DNA of 64,000 bases from Sipunculus nudus (taxonomy: Eukaryota; Annelida; Sipuncula; Golfingiida; Sipunculidae): contig CM049316.1 in assembly GCA_026874595.1 (NCBI GenBank), positions 16,579,839 to 16,643,838 of the forward strand, written 5' to 3'. Numbering within the stretch: position 1 is the stretch's first letter; each line of letters opens with the position of its first letter. This document shows positions 13,530-26,487 of this stretch, in pieces. The notes under the pieces are model-generated. The model did not search any database and was not told the origin of the DNA. It saw nothing but the letters and a program-made list of their open reading frames with translations. A program made the position numbers and the translations under genes.

Positions 13530-14051
13530 AATAAACATTCAACAATTAATATTATATATATATATCGACATTTTTGCAGAATCGATGAGACACGATACAA
13601 TGAGTGTTCCACTCTGCATGTCCACGTTTTCCGCAACAACCACCCATCTCGCTTTGACAGCAAAAGTAGTTTAATTTATATTCTCTTCTCCGGCTTCTTT
13701 GAACTCCTATTACTGAATTTCAACTTGCGCAAAATCTGTACGTCCCTTCATACGTATGTGTATACTTATAATTTCGTAAAAATTCGTCCACCCATTGCTA
13801 AGAAAAACTCATATGTGGAAAGACGTCAAGCTCTTGGTCAGTTAAAACAACTTGGTCACATAACTGTGGAGCTCGACATGCAAGGAACGTCAGCCTAAAT
13901 TGTACAGCTTATATAATTTGTTACCGTTTTTACTATTTCAAAGCATTTATTTTTACATTTTCTGAAAATATAATAATCTTTTCATATATATTCTGCACAT
14001 AGGAGGAAAAAGATATGAAAAGATTAAAGAACATATTTATCAAGATCGCCC

Positions 14052-14093
<42 letters not shown>

Positions 14094-15730
14094 CTTGCTG
14101 GCAGGTTTGCATAAAAGCCTTTCGAATTAGCTCTTTTATTAATTCTCCACACTCCGTAATTTTTCCCATCTTATTCTCTTGACAACATTCGTAAGTGTTT
14201 CCTTCAAGATAAGGCTCCCCTGGTCATCTTTTATTGATATTTCTATCCGAAGTGATCTCGAGGTTTCTAAATTAACACATTCACAAAAAGGCAATAAGCC
14301 GAGCTCATACCGTGCTCATTGAATCGTTCCTAAGATATCGGTGGCTTTACCTGAAGAGGAATTCATTTCTAGAGAGGCCCGAGATGCAATATACAAGCTC
14401 ATTACAAGGCTTTAAGATTGCGGATGTTTGCAGTATTGATCTTGGCTTTATCCACGGTGGTCCAAATAGAGAACTAATCCCCTCCAAGCCAATAAATACC
14501 ATACCCTGATATCGCCACACAAGGACATAATTAAACAATGAAATAGAGAAGATTTGATTGTACAACGAGTTTCAGGAACAAGCCCCAGAGGCCTGAAATC
14601 CGTGCCACCGACTTACTGAGAGACCTGAAACCTAATATGATTTACTTATTTACTTCCAGGGAGCGATGGGTGTACCCGTATTCTTCGGGTTTCATAAATC
14701 TATTAAACATGTCTTCCCATTTCCTTTCCTGTTCAGGTGATACTCTATTAGAGAAATGTATATCGAGACTTCTAAATGCATGTGACCGTTCATTTATTTT
14801 TCTTTTTTTATCATTTGTCTCTGCAGGATTACATTTAATGCTTACTGAGTCTTTAACCTAATGGTCCATCCCCATTACAATAAAAAATGCAGGCCATTAT
14901 ACGTATAACTACGAGGTCATATAATAATATATCATTTTATTGGATCATGTGAATGACAAAGTATCGACTTCGCTTTTCCTCATAAATTCAATTCTTCCCA
15001 CAGTCAGACGGATGTTTAAAAGAGCTAATCGATTGTGAAAAATGAATTTAATATATCTTAACTTGTGTTCTGTATATGTACCATTTTGGTTATTCATTGG
15101 CCATAGTAAGACGCTTTATATAGTATACGAAAAGTTATTATAGTTTGTTCTGGTCAATGTTTTTGAGTGTTGATTTTTTTTTATTTTTGTATTATAATGA
15201 CCATATCATTTAGCTAATAGTTTATAGAAAATCCATGTATATACCAAGGACTACAATAGATTAATGAAATATATTCTCGTTATTTTTTCAATAGACTCCA
15301 TTTTGGTATTTCTGTAGAGTGACACAGTCGGTATTACAGCCTTTGTGTCGCCATTTGGTAACGCGTACACCAGAACTGCTATCTGGTGGCACTCCAAATA
15401 ACTAATTCATAGTTCTCGGATCGTTTGAGCCGGCTCACTAGTTCCAGACTCTTTTACGTTTTATTTAGTGGCAACTAAAATTACTAATGGCCTGTCCCGT
15501 TTGGTATTCTGTAAGTTTATTTATCATATAAAGAACATTTGAATGTCACATGCAATGCACATCCTATTCTGATCCAGACTAAACGGGTAAGAGCCAATAA
15601 ACAAGATATGATTATGGGGACGCCCATCCTGGGATTGGTCCTTAAGTTTTACCGATCGCAAATTCTTGGAAGTCAATTTTCGAGACTGCGCAGGCTCATC
15701 TGTCGATGTAATGTAACTGACAACTATATT
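13530..15730. other. Unassigned spacer with GA microsatellite
   Basis: A (GA)n run of about 36 bases lies at 14056-14092. Otherwise no gene or repeat recognised. Confidence 0.45.
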
Positions 15731-15749
15731 TGTGCATGAAACTGATACC

Positions 15750-15751
<2 letters not shown>

Positions 15752-15811
<60 letters not shown>
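15752..15811. repeat. AT dinucleotide microsatellite
   Basis: About 60 bases of TA/AT repeats with one C interruption at the left edge. Confidence 0.96.
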
Positions 15812-15812
<1 letters not shown>

Positions 15813-16189
15813 CGTCTGATCTTGATAAAAATACCACACTCTACGATATAGAACAGACTATTTTTTTTTTAATTCAATAATCGTAGGGAAGAAAATATAT
15901 AAAGGTGCAGGGCATCAATTCATGAGAGGCAATAACTACCACTAAGCGTCTAAATAATATTATGGGTTTTGATAAGAACATGAATATAAGTGTGTGCATG
16001 TACATGGCGTCTAATATACAATATATTCAACATTTAAAAGCACGGACTTTGGAGACATGCATTGTAACCACTGATTGGAATTGATCTTCTAAATGTTTCC
16101 CTGGGTAACAAAAAATCGGCATTTATATATAAATATACATAAAACCAGAACTTTCTGTGATCAGAGATAACGTAGTATCCAAAGCCATA

Positions 16190-16640
16190 TTATGGATGTC
16201 CCCTTATTCATAAGACACCTCCTTCTGGAGCATATACAGAATACATGTATAAACACTTTTACAGGTAGAGACCAATTTGTAAAACGAATGAGGGAAAATT
16301 TGCATTACTTCAAAAGTTCACAAAAATCTTATATATCTACAGATTTTAGGTCAAGGTCAATGTCACCAATTTTCAAACTTTTCCGAAACGGTTGGAGAAA
16401 CAATTAGTATATAAACTTGAAGGGAAAGTATGCAGTACTTCAGAATTGTTAAGGTGAAAAAAATCCTATATTTCCGCATATTTTATCTTGAATATCACCA
16501 GTTTTGGAACTTGTCTGATAATTTACCATCCAAGATCTCTAATTTTATATTCCAGAACAACCAACCGATCTACTTTGTGTGTTTTTCACCAAATATGGAA
16601 TTATTCAAGGTCAAGGTATTTCTGTCTAATTCATAAGCTG
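16190..16640. repeat. Two diverged tandem modules
   Basis: The order GAGGGAAAATTTGCATTACT, CACAAAAATCTTATATATCT, TCACCAATTTTCAAACTTTT recurs about 155 bases later as GAAGGGAAAGTATGCAGTAC, AAAAATCCTATATTTCCGCA, TCACCAGTTTTGGAACTTGT. No coding role is likely. Confidence 0.6.
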
Positions 16641-16784
16641 ATGATGTTAATGAACAGCTATGTGATTTACTCCATGGGGATAGTATCTATATGTATACTA
16701 GTATATTTGGAGAGGGAATCTTTCCGTTATAACACTCTGCTCAGTCATTACACTTCAATTTCAATGGATGAAGGTTCTCTGACC

Positions 16785-17050
16785 AACTTCTGTGGCTCAG
16801 GGGTAGAGTACAGGACTCAAAGCGGGGAGGTCGTAAGTTCAAATCCCAGCAAAAGCAGTCAGATTTTTAGGGTCGACCCCTGCCAAGGGTGACAGTTGTG
16901 CAGGCTTAATGAAAAGGCTGTGCCCCATGACGCGTCACTCACAAAACGAGTGCGTCTTTGGGGGGTTCCTCAGTGTTATGACCCAGCAATGGGGATGATT
17001 ACACACCTAGGACTAGCAGGTGCCGAGTACCAGCGTACAGAAATAATATG
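16785..17050 (+). mobile_element. tRNA-derived SINE, plus strand
   Basis: The A box TGGCTCAGGGGTAGAGTA (16792-16810) and B box GTTCAAATCCC (16837-16847) are tRNA-like. A body follows with TAGGGTCGACCCCTGCCAAG and GATTACACACCTAGG. The same layout occurs in reverse at 43.85-44.13 kb. Confidence 0.85.
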
Positions 17051-17339
17051 AAAGGAATCATGTGTTACCGCCCTGTCAAGTAGTCCCAAATTAAAATGGA
17101 CCTCTGCAGTTGTACATACTTACATTTAAGAATTAGATCAGAGGCTATTACCTCCACAATATTAAAAAAAAAAAAAACAAGGCCTACAGGCCTCATGCGA
17201 ACCTGTGCATTGGGAAATACACCAGGTATAATGCTTCAATGCTGGACCATTACTTTTCATGTATATGAACAATGCAAGTACTAAACATTTCGAATAAGAA
17301 ACAATCACACAAACATCACTGCTGAAATTCTGGCATGGG

Positions 17340-17700
17340 TGCACACAACACAAAAATGATTGTAGCTGGCACCAAAAGTCTTGTATACAACGAAGCTATC
17401 AGAGATATATACATATGCCCAACTTCAGACTGATATATCAAACCCCTCCTGAAAAACAAGCAGGAACACACACTGTGCAAAAATTATTGTAGGTTGCACC
17501 ACCAGTCTTGTATACAACAAAGCTATTCGATATGTGTAAATATGCCCAATTTCAGGCTGATATATCTAATTCCTCTTTAGAAATAAGCAGGTACATACAC
17601 TGTGCATAAGTCATTGTAGGTGGCGACACCTGTCTTGTGAACGAGAAAGCCATCAAAGACACATAGACAGGTCAAAATATCAGGCCAATACATCAAACTT
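17340..17700. repeat. Tandem modules, about 118-bp unit, 3 copies
   Basis: TGTAGGTTGCACCACCAGTC and CTTGTATACAACAAAGCTAT-type blocks recur at about 118-base steps, each followed by a CCAA(C/T)TTCAG(A/G)CTGATATATC block. It resembles the array at 380-1020. Confidence 0.8.
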
Positions 17701-17950
17701 ACCTTGAGTCTGTTGCATGGGGCTGACCAGGCTTAGGTGAGAAAGGCAGTTGCCCCGAGTGAACTGTGAAAAATTGCTTGCACTGAGTGAACTCATGACC
17801 TGTTGCCTAATCTGATACAGTTTGCAGTCTGCCAAAGCTATAAATAGATCCAGACTGACCTTTGGCCTGTTGCCAAATCTGAAATAGTAGCCACACCATT
17901 GCACAAGCTCACAGATTGGCTCCACATGAAGCCCTGAGGGGCATGACACA

Positions 17951-18058
17951 CATGAGGTGATCACATGATACTCATGAGGTGATCACATGCTACCTAAGAG
18001 GTGATCACATGGTGCCCATGAGGTGTTCACATGTCACCCATGAGGTGATCACATGCCT
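17951..18058. repeat. 22-bp minisatellite, 5 copies
   Basis: Units like CATGAGGTGATCACATGCTA, containing the palindrome GTGATCAC in four of five copies. Confidence 0.92.
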
Positions 18059-18059
18059 T

Positions 18060-19240
18060 GTGCTTGGCTGCACTGACTGAACTCTTGGTCTATATCTGGC
18101 TGCACTGAATGAACTCTTGATCTGTTGCCATATCTGAAACAGTTGGCAGTTTCTCAACCTATTTAAAGATACAGACACAATAATGGCCTGTTGGTAAATC
18201 TGTTTACCGTGAATCCTGTTTCTATCGCCGCGGCCTTAAAAACAAACTCAAAATCGAAAATCTCGACTTTTATTCTGAACTCGGGATGCGGCCATAAATA
18301 TACTGTATAAGAAATGAACTGTGAGAAGGACCCTCTCCCGGACATGGCGCTCCTTTGGGCGATAATAGGAGATCAAGCACACCACAGAGGAAATACTCTT
18401 TGTAGTCACAGATTTATTGTATAAAATTGTATTGTCTAAATGTCAATATAAAAAATAATAATAATATGCAATAAATTCAACAATAACAATAAACACTGAA
18501 CAAAAACAACACTTATTACGAGATTAAAATGAATGAGATTATTCATGGTGAGGACTAGTGGTGACGTCTGTTGGAAAAAAATCGGTGTTATCGGTCATAC
18601 CTTTGACGGAGCCGGATTGCCTTGGAATCTGTGTTGTTTATTAAAAGAATTCAGAAAATCAAAATATGTAATTAGAACACTATAAAATCTTTATAAAAGT
18701 TCAAATTTAACAGGTTACTTTTTTAATAATATCTCATACATGTACCTCAATATTGAATAGCCCATCTTCTCGCCCCCATGTCATGTTTCTGGAAACCTTC
18801 ATCCTTGAATGCGTATAGCCCGGTTATTTACTTCTGTTTAATCATACTGAAAGACTTTGGCTAAGATGCTTTTTTTTCAAGCTGACATATTCATAATTTT
18901 TTTATCAAAATATTTAGAATAATAAAAGATGCAGTCCTTTCATTGTTAAAGGTCCAATAATTCTACCAAAAATCATTCAAGTAAACCTGATCAAAGGCCA
19001 CCTAAGAATAATTTTTGTGCAACGTTACAGAAGTTATTATTGAAACAATAATTTTTTAGAACACTATTGCAGTCCTCAGTTTGAAATAGACTTAATAATG
19101 GCCATAAGACTAACTTAAGCTTTCAACGACTCAACCAAAAATCAACAAACTCAATCTATTCTGATATGATTGAAAGAACCATGTCCTACGATAATTCTTT
19201 TGAAAAATTGAACGATCCAACTTGACAGTTTCATCATAAA
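18060..19240. other. Unassigned spacer with family B-like fragments
   Basis: No gene. From about 18950 the sequence begins to resemble family B (CTCAACCAAAAATCAACAAAC-like blocks), but diverged. Confidence 0.4.
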
Positions 19241-20190
19241 CATTTTAAGCTGAAAGAGGCTTAAAAATATGAGGTTTTCGCCCATAAAAAAATAAGTCAA
19301 TGTAGGTGGCACCACAAAATCTGCAACTTCAAATATGATTCATGTGACCAACATTTGCACAATACTTGGTAATGCTTGCTTCTGCAATTTCTGAGATTAC
19401 TATGTCAGTATGCTTACTTGGCCAAATGACTAAGTTCAAATTCGTGTAACGCTGCTAAAATTAATCAAATGCAAACCATTTGAACAAACTTGAGAGGGCT
19501 TGCCTCTGGGATCATTTCTGTAAAATATTGAACAATTTTTCTGGACCGTTTACAAGAAGAAGACTTTTAAGGGTTTTTCAGCTTTTCCCTATAAAATCTA
19601 AGTAAATGCACATAGTAAAAAAATAAGCTGAATCCCACAACTTTTGATGACCGATTATTGCATAAAATCTGGGGATGGTAGCTCCTGCTATTCCTAATAA
19701 ATTATGGGTTAATGTACAGATGACCAATGACCCCCGTACAAAAAAAAGGTCAAAGCAGGTGGCACCACCAATACCTGAATTTCATATATGACCCATGTGA
19801 CCAACACTGGCATAAAATATAGCTCCGTCCGTATCTGTGTTTGTCAATTTAGTATGCTTTTTTTGGACATATGACAAGTTCAACTTCCTGTAACTCAGCC
19901 AAAATTCACCAAACTTGAACCATTCGAACAAACTTGAGAGAGATGTTATAAAAGATTGTTTCTGTGAAATATTAACATATTTGGCTTTTTCCGTTTCGGA
20001 GGAGAAGTTTTTTCAAGTTTTTTTAGCTTTTTCTCTATAAATTCTAAGAAAATGCAGTGTTTTTCAGATGGCTAAGTTTTTGCATTAAATTTCATGATGC
20101 TAAATCCAGTCATTTTCGGGATAGTATGGGTTAACGTACAGATGACGGACGCCGCCACACCATCGCATTAGCTCACAGGTTCGCTAAAAA
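19240..20190 (+). repeat. Dispersed repeat family B, tandem copies
   Basis: GTGGCACCACAAAATCTGCA and GTGGCACCACCAATACCTGA blocks occur about 475 bases apart, each followed by the same ordered landmarks. It ends CATCGCATTAGCTCACAGGT then TCGCTAAAAA. Confidence 0.85.
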
Positions 20191-20689
20191 TTACAACAGA
20201 TGCATATTGAATGCAAAATTATAATACAGATGCATCTCACTGATGGGAAAATCTTGAATTAAGTTGAGTATGGATACCAATAATTTATAATCCATGTACA
20301 GCCGTCTTTATATACCAACAGAGAGCTGTATACCTGTGATTGTAAACATTGCCTGGCATGAGGAATATCTAAAATCATAAATCTACATTTTTTAAAAGCT
20401 TTTAAAAAAATTCTTGTAAATATTAACCATAGATAATCTGAAATCTAAATGTCTAGAGGCATGATGTAACGGATGCTGATAAACTGGTGCTGGGCTAGAT
20501 GTACCTGCTTCACACAGCTAACATATATGGTAAAATGGCTCAATTCAACCTTTATAATTCAGCCAAAAACATTCTTTGGAATCATAAAAGACAATTATTA
20601 TCAGAATTATTCAGGGGATTATTCTTGTAAAATATTAAGCAAACTGGCCTCAGTGGCGTCAGTCAAAAAACGTTTTGCAGGTTTATAAC

Positions 20690-21553
20690 TGATATGGGAA
20701 AATACAGCAAAATAGCTAAGTTAAGCTTCCCATAACTCAGCCAAAAATCACTGAACCAAAACTATTTGAACAAACTTGATTTATCAACATCTAAGGATAA
20801 TTAATGTGTGAGATTTAAGAATTTGGCCGAGTGGTTTTTGAGAAGATCTTTGTAGCCACTGAGCTAAAATGGGCTGTTATGGCATATGACTAAATTAAAC
20901 TTACCATAACTCAGCCAAAATTCACTGAACTGAGACCAATTGAACAAAGTTCAGAAAGCACTACCCTAGGATCATTTCTGTGAGATATTAAACAATTTGG
21001 CCAAATGGTTTCAGAGAAGAAGTTTTTTTGTAGCCGTCAGTATGATACGGTCACTGATGACCCCCGTACAAAAAAGGCTGATGCAGGTGGCGCCACCAAT
21101 ACCTCAATTTCAGATATGACTCATGTGAACAACATTAGTATAAAATTTGGTGATGATAGCTTCAGCCGTTTCTGATATTGTAACTTTAGTTTGCTTTTTT
21201 GGACAGATGACTAAGTTCAACTTCCTGTAACTCGGCCAAAAATCACGAAACTTAAACCATTCGTACAAACTTGAGAGAGATTGTTCCAGAAATCATTTTG
21301 TGAAATATTGGACAATTTGGCTGAACAGTTTCGGAGAAGAAGATTTTTAAAGCTTTTTTAGCTTTTTCCCTATAAAATCAAAGAAAATGCAATTAGCCAA
21401 AAAATAAGCAAAATCCGATAGAGTTTTTTAGATGACTAATTTTTTTGCATAAAATCTCGTGATGCTAACTCTTGCCGTTTTCAAAATAGTATGGGTTAAT
21501 GTACAGACGACGGACGACGCCAGACCATCGCATAAGCTCACAGGTTCGCTAAA
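20690..21553 (+). repeat. Dispersed repeat family B, second cluster
   Basis: Contains CCATAACTCAGCCAAAA modules at about 20728 and 20903, GTGGCGCCACCAATACCTCA at about 21086, and the family end CATCGCATAAGCTCACAGGT. Same orientation as the first cluster and the RNF31 intron copy. Confidence 0.85.
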
Positions 21554-21559
21554 AATAGA

Positions 21560-22015
21560 TGTGTCGGAACGACACGAATGCCCCGGAGCAAATTAGGAAT
21601 ATTTGTTAAAGTTTGTAAAATCTTCTATGTTCAGGAGCTGTCATACGGTCAAAAGTAGGAAAACCAGGACATAATGCGAACTCGATCTGTGAGTGGTCAT
21701 TTTGCTGCCACACAAAAAAAAATCAGGCCAATATCTGCAGGCATTGCGAAAAAAGAGTCCGTAAATGTGAATGTATCATGAAAATTTCAATTTTTCATGA
21801 AATTTTCCAAGTTCAGGAGCCGTCATACGGTCAAAAGGAGGTCAACCGGGACAAAACGCGGACTCTTTCTGTAAGTGGTCATTTTTGCTGCCACACACAA
21901 AAATCAGGCCAATATCTGCAGGCATTGCGAAAAAAACTGTACAAATGTTTCATTTCGGAATAACATTGGGTAAAACTATGTGCCCCGGCCACTTTGCGGC
22001 GGGGGCATAAAAATA
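21560..22015. repeat. Two-copy tandem repeat, about 180-bp unit
   Basis: TTCAGGAGCTGTCATACGGT and TTCAGGAGCCGTCATACGGT start the units at about 21632 and 21815. Each ends ATCAGGCCAATATCTGCAGG then CATTGCGAAAAAA. It is bounded by ATGTGTCGGAACGACACGAA on the left and TTTGCGGCGGGGGC on the right. Confidence 0.85.
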
Positions 22016-22790
22016 AAGATGGTTTTCAGATATTAAACATACTGCGGATGTTAGACTGTTTGTAAATGTCAAAAGACAGCACGTGATGAAGAAATGGGCA
22101 AAGTGAAAACAAAACAACTAAGACATCTGACTTTTGAAGGTTTGTAGTACCATTCTCACATTTATCCCATTTTTTAGTTTTGTACAATATATACAAATAA
22201 CAAAACAATGACATATAACACTGAATAAAAACAGTTGTAGAAAATATACAAAATACACCCTTTTCAATTACATTTATAATTTATCATGTTTATATAAAAA
22301 ATATAAAATAAAAATAATTCTCAAGAAAATTTATTCTCTTGTATTCCAGACAGCAAATAACTGAAGAGGCTTCTTGGAAGACTTAAACACATTAGCAACA
22401 AAACAAAAGCAGACTTCATCTGGGCTTTCTTCCTGGCCTATTTCTACAAAACATTTGACTAAAATAAGCACCAATGAAAAATGAAACTGTAAAATAACAA
22501 GCAATGTAGAGATTATATCTTTGTTTCTAAATATACTACCTAGAATAAGTTAGAATTCTTAATATGATAAACTAACACTGCTTTATATCTTAATTCTAAA
22601 ACTATAACATAGGAGTATTAACAAATAAATCATTCCACTGCCACTGGTAATATATGCAAATGATGGGAACCATATATTAGACAGCAAAGGCTACATTTAT
22701 CACTCTGTACAAAATTTACTTTTCTTTAGTTTATACACCATTAATTATATTATTTGTTGGATTTTATGTCCTCAGCTCTCTCTTTCTCTC
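22015..22790. other. Unassigned AT-rich spacer
   Basis: No gene or recognised repeat. Confidence 0.4.
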
Positions 22791-22791
22791 T

Positions 22792-22857
<66 letters not shown>

Positions 22858-22912
22858 TATAAATATATATATATATAATATATATATATATACATATATA
22901 AATATATATACT
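22771..22912. repeat. Compound CT and AT microsatellite
   Basis: CTCTCTTT-rich start followed by about 115 bases of TA repeats with short interruptions. Confidence 0.96.
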
Positions 22913-23216
22913 ACAAATGTTAAATAATCAAAATATCAAACCCTCGGGAATAAGATGCCCCATCAACTAAGTTGACCTCTGAAAACAACCTCATCAGCAA
23001 TCTAAGTTGTGCATTGTTTCGAAACTCGGCAAAGCATTAGCCGTACAAACAGACTGTGATACATGTCGACTATGATACAAGTCCTCATTTAATGACTGAA
23101 CCAGAAATTAGTGAGGTATTGTAGGATTTTTTCTAAACAATTACATTAAATCCTGCTATACTAAGATTTTATATGTTCTGGTGCAATAATGAAAATGAAA
23201 CACTCATGAAACTTAA

Positions 23217-25651
23217 CAAGTGACCCATAGGTCATGACGCTCAGCTGCCAAGCATGACCTGCGACATCATGGGCTGCGATTTACAACTTCTAGTAAAATT
23301 GTTGCAGAACCTATATGCCAATTTTGTTTAAACTTTCTACGTTGCCATAAATTCTTATCATATATGTCTGGTTAAAACATAGTGAATGATGGTCTGAGGC
23401 AAAATGTTTGGTTGTTGAGCTATCAGGAACTAATCCCACAGTTTGCTCGATACCTCTCAGTCTCAAAAGGAATACCACACAGGCCACAAATAAGATAAAA
23501 ATATAGCAAAAGATCAAGGAAATCCATGCAAGAATTATTGTGAAACGGGTGCTTCCATATTAATTTTTATTCAATACAAGCCAACTGTACTGAGCTTTCA
23601 TAAATGATGGTCATATTTATTAAGAAATCTTTGACCCAATGCAAGATTACATTAATATACATCCCACTGCATTCACTTTAATAGTTCTTGAGATAATATG
23701 TTCTAAAGGAATTTAAAGATGGCTTCCTGGTGGCCATATTGGATTTCTGACAGGTCGGAAATTGAACATTAAACATCCTCTAAAAGGGACCAAACATCAT
23801 AAAAAAATCACAGAAACTGCCCTGGCAAAACGATTTCTAAAATGGCTACCTGGCAGACATAATGGTTTTCTGACAAGTCTGACATTTGATATCCAACATC
23901 CTCCAATAAGACACTAAACTTGTAGCAATTGCTCCAAAGAATGTAACAGTTATAAAATGTCCAAAACAATTCATAAGGCATGATCAGGTTGGAGAGCTCT
24001 CATATCAGATTTTTGAACATGCAAATGTAAAAAGTGCAAGTCCAATTTATTTTAATTATCAGCTTGCTATTCAATGGGGTCAGCAGGGTAGGTAAACTGC
24101 AAAACCTAAAAGAGAGGAAATGCAAAAAACATCACTAAGAGTCTTGTAATCAAATAAAGCCATCCTAAATCCAGGTACAGACCCACATATTATCAGAACA
24201 AACACTTGCTGGTATATCTGATGATTTGTATAATAATATTCAGATATCTAGAAAACTAAGTTTATTGCTATGATTCCATGATATAAACTGCAAAATGTTC
24301 CCATCATTTTATAAATCAGTAGCTAAACCTTAACACTTAACTATCATAGTCTTAATGCCTGGCCAAAGCATTCCGGCAACAGTGTTTTTGTTATGCACTA
24401 ATGATATATCCTTATCACTCCATGAGCTGATACAAAAGGGAGTCATATATCACAAGTGTCACTGACAATTATGGGCACACAGTGAGATGTACCAGTTGTG
24501 AGTGCCATGGTTATATATACAAGAAAACAAGAAAAATAGAGATGGTCTACAAAATAAGTTATTGTGAACATCCCTGACCTATGACCTTGGCCTTTTGCCC
24601 ACATATCAACTGGATTCTTTCTAAATGATGGGTTACTACTAACCACTTACATCTGGCCGGGTGTAATTACTTGGCAACTAATGAGAGAATAACTTAGACC
24701 TGCAACCTTTAACCTCCTGACCAGCTGACCTCAAAATCAATTAGTTATTTCTTCATGCAAAAAGACCCATAAATATGAAGTTTGAATCAAATTCAGTGAT
24801 GCATAGATGTGGCATATGTGAAAGACTGAAGGTTTGGGTTGAACAGTTTCACTTGAAATATGTTCACAAGCATTTAGAACAATATTGTGACCTTGACATT
24901 TGACCTTTTGAACTCAACATCAATAGGCTTCTTCCCCTATTGGTAGGTAAGCCATATATGACAGATGGAAAGTATAGATTGAAAAGTTTGCCTGAAAATG
25001 ACTCCACACAAGAAGAGGGTGCTGTGAACATGACCTTTGACCTCAAAATCAACAGGTCTTTTCCCCTGTTGGCAGAGAAGTGATATCAGTGCTGAAAGGT
25101 TTGGAATGAAAGGTCTAGCTTGAAATGTGTGAAAAACCTTTTCAAAGAAGTGGATCCTGTGACCCTGACCTTTGACCTTGTGACCTCAACATCTATAGGA
25201 TTCTTCTCCCACTTAGTAGGTGAGCTATATGTGAAAGATCAAAGAATTGGGATGAAAGGTTTGGCTTAAAATGCATCCACAGGCTTTTCAAAGAAGTTGG
25301 TTCTGTGACCTTGACCTTTGGACCTCAAAATAATTACGGTTCTTCCCCTGTTGGTAGGTGAGCTGTATGTGAAAGATGGAAGGTTTGGGATGAAAATTTG
25401 GCTAAAAGAATTATTTCTGGGTGGTGCAAACACATCCCATAACTTTGAGAATATAGGTCGCAGTGACCTAATTTGCAAGGAGATCTTTTTAGAACCTCTA
25501 AGACTGCATAGGGTTCATGGCCCTAGCCCCTACGGTTACGATTTGTGCCCTGCTAACGGACGGATGGCCGGCCGGACAAACAGACGGAAGGACAACGGAC
25601 AAAGACCCATCGCTATAGCCCAGCATGACTGAAAGTCAGCTGAGCTAAAAA
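23217..25651 (-). mobile_element. Composite family C element, 2.4 kb, with tandem interior
   Basis: It starts CAAGTGACCCATAGGTCATG and ends AGTCAGCTGAGCTAAAAA. The interior has about five diverged units of about 150 bases between 24.57 and 25.44 kb with recurring GACCTTGACCTTTGACCT and CTTCCCCTGTTGGTAGGTGA. A unique end segment follows, with TTTGTGCCCTGCTAACGGAC and an ACGGACAAAGACCC stretch. No protein-coding frame of transposon type was found. Confidence 0.75.
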
Positions 25652-25694
25652 TTAAGAAATTGCGAAATTTCAGCCACGCTAAAGCCAATCACAG

Positions 25695-25715
25695 TATATA
25701 TATATATATATTTAT

Positions 25716-25755
<40 letters not shown>
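25695..25755. repeat. AT dinucleotide microsatellite
   Basis: About 60 bases of AT repeats with one TTTATTAAA interruption, directly after the family C element. Confidence 0.95.
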
Positions 25756-25759
<4 letters not shown>

Positions 25760-26487
25760 GAAAATATAACCATACAGATGTGTGTGCATGCACATATGTA
25801 TTATTAATGTATTCAGTACAAAGGAATGGGAATTTAACCTGTAAATAAATAAATATCATATAATTGTTTACTTCTTTAATTACGATGTCACAGACACCTT
25901 TCCCTAAAATTATACTTAATAAAAAACAACTCATATGTAAAATGGTGTTCACATATTTTAAACCAAGCTCCAATTTAATTACAGTGTGATGTAATTGAAT
26001 ATTTATTTTCTACATCTTGGAATATTCATCTTTGTGTGTACACTCTGATGTATAAACTGATTAACGCTAATTCAAGTATTTCTACCCTCTCTTTGTCTCT
26101 ATCTCCTTGGTCTGACCAGATTTCATTATTGCCAGGATAATTCGTTATAGGTATGCAGAAAATGTCTGAATGCTCCCAGGGCTTTAAGCATATTATCTTG
26201 TTAACATTAAAAGCACCTCGGGTAGAATAATCATATGTAGGAATGTACGTGAAGGAGAAATGTTTACAAAGACGCTTGGCCAGGTTTAAGAAAATGATTA
26301 TCCATAAAATTTTGATTGCTGTATGATAGTTGCAGAAGATTTCATTTGAACCTTCTTAGGATATATTAAAAGTTATTTCAGACTTGCCAGTGCAGGTTTA
26401 ATACATCTTCTTTAGAGGAAAAGTGATGAATTCTAAAGGAATCCAAACATATCAATTATATTTAATTTACCACCCAACAAATTAGTT
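25760..26487. other. Unassigned spacer downstream of RNF31
   Basis: AT-rich, no gene or recognised repeat. Confidence 0.4.
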
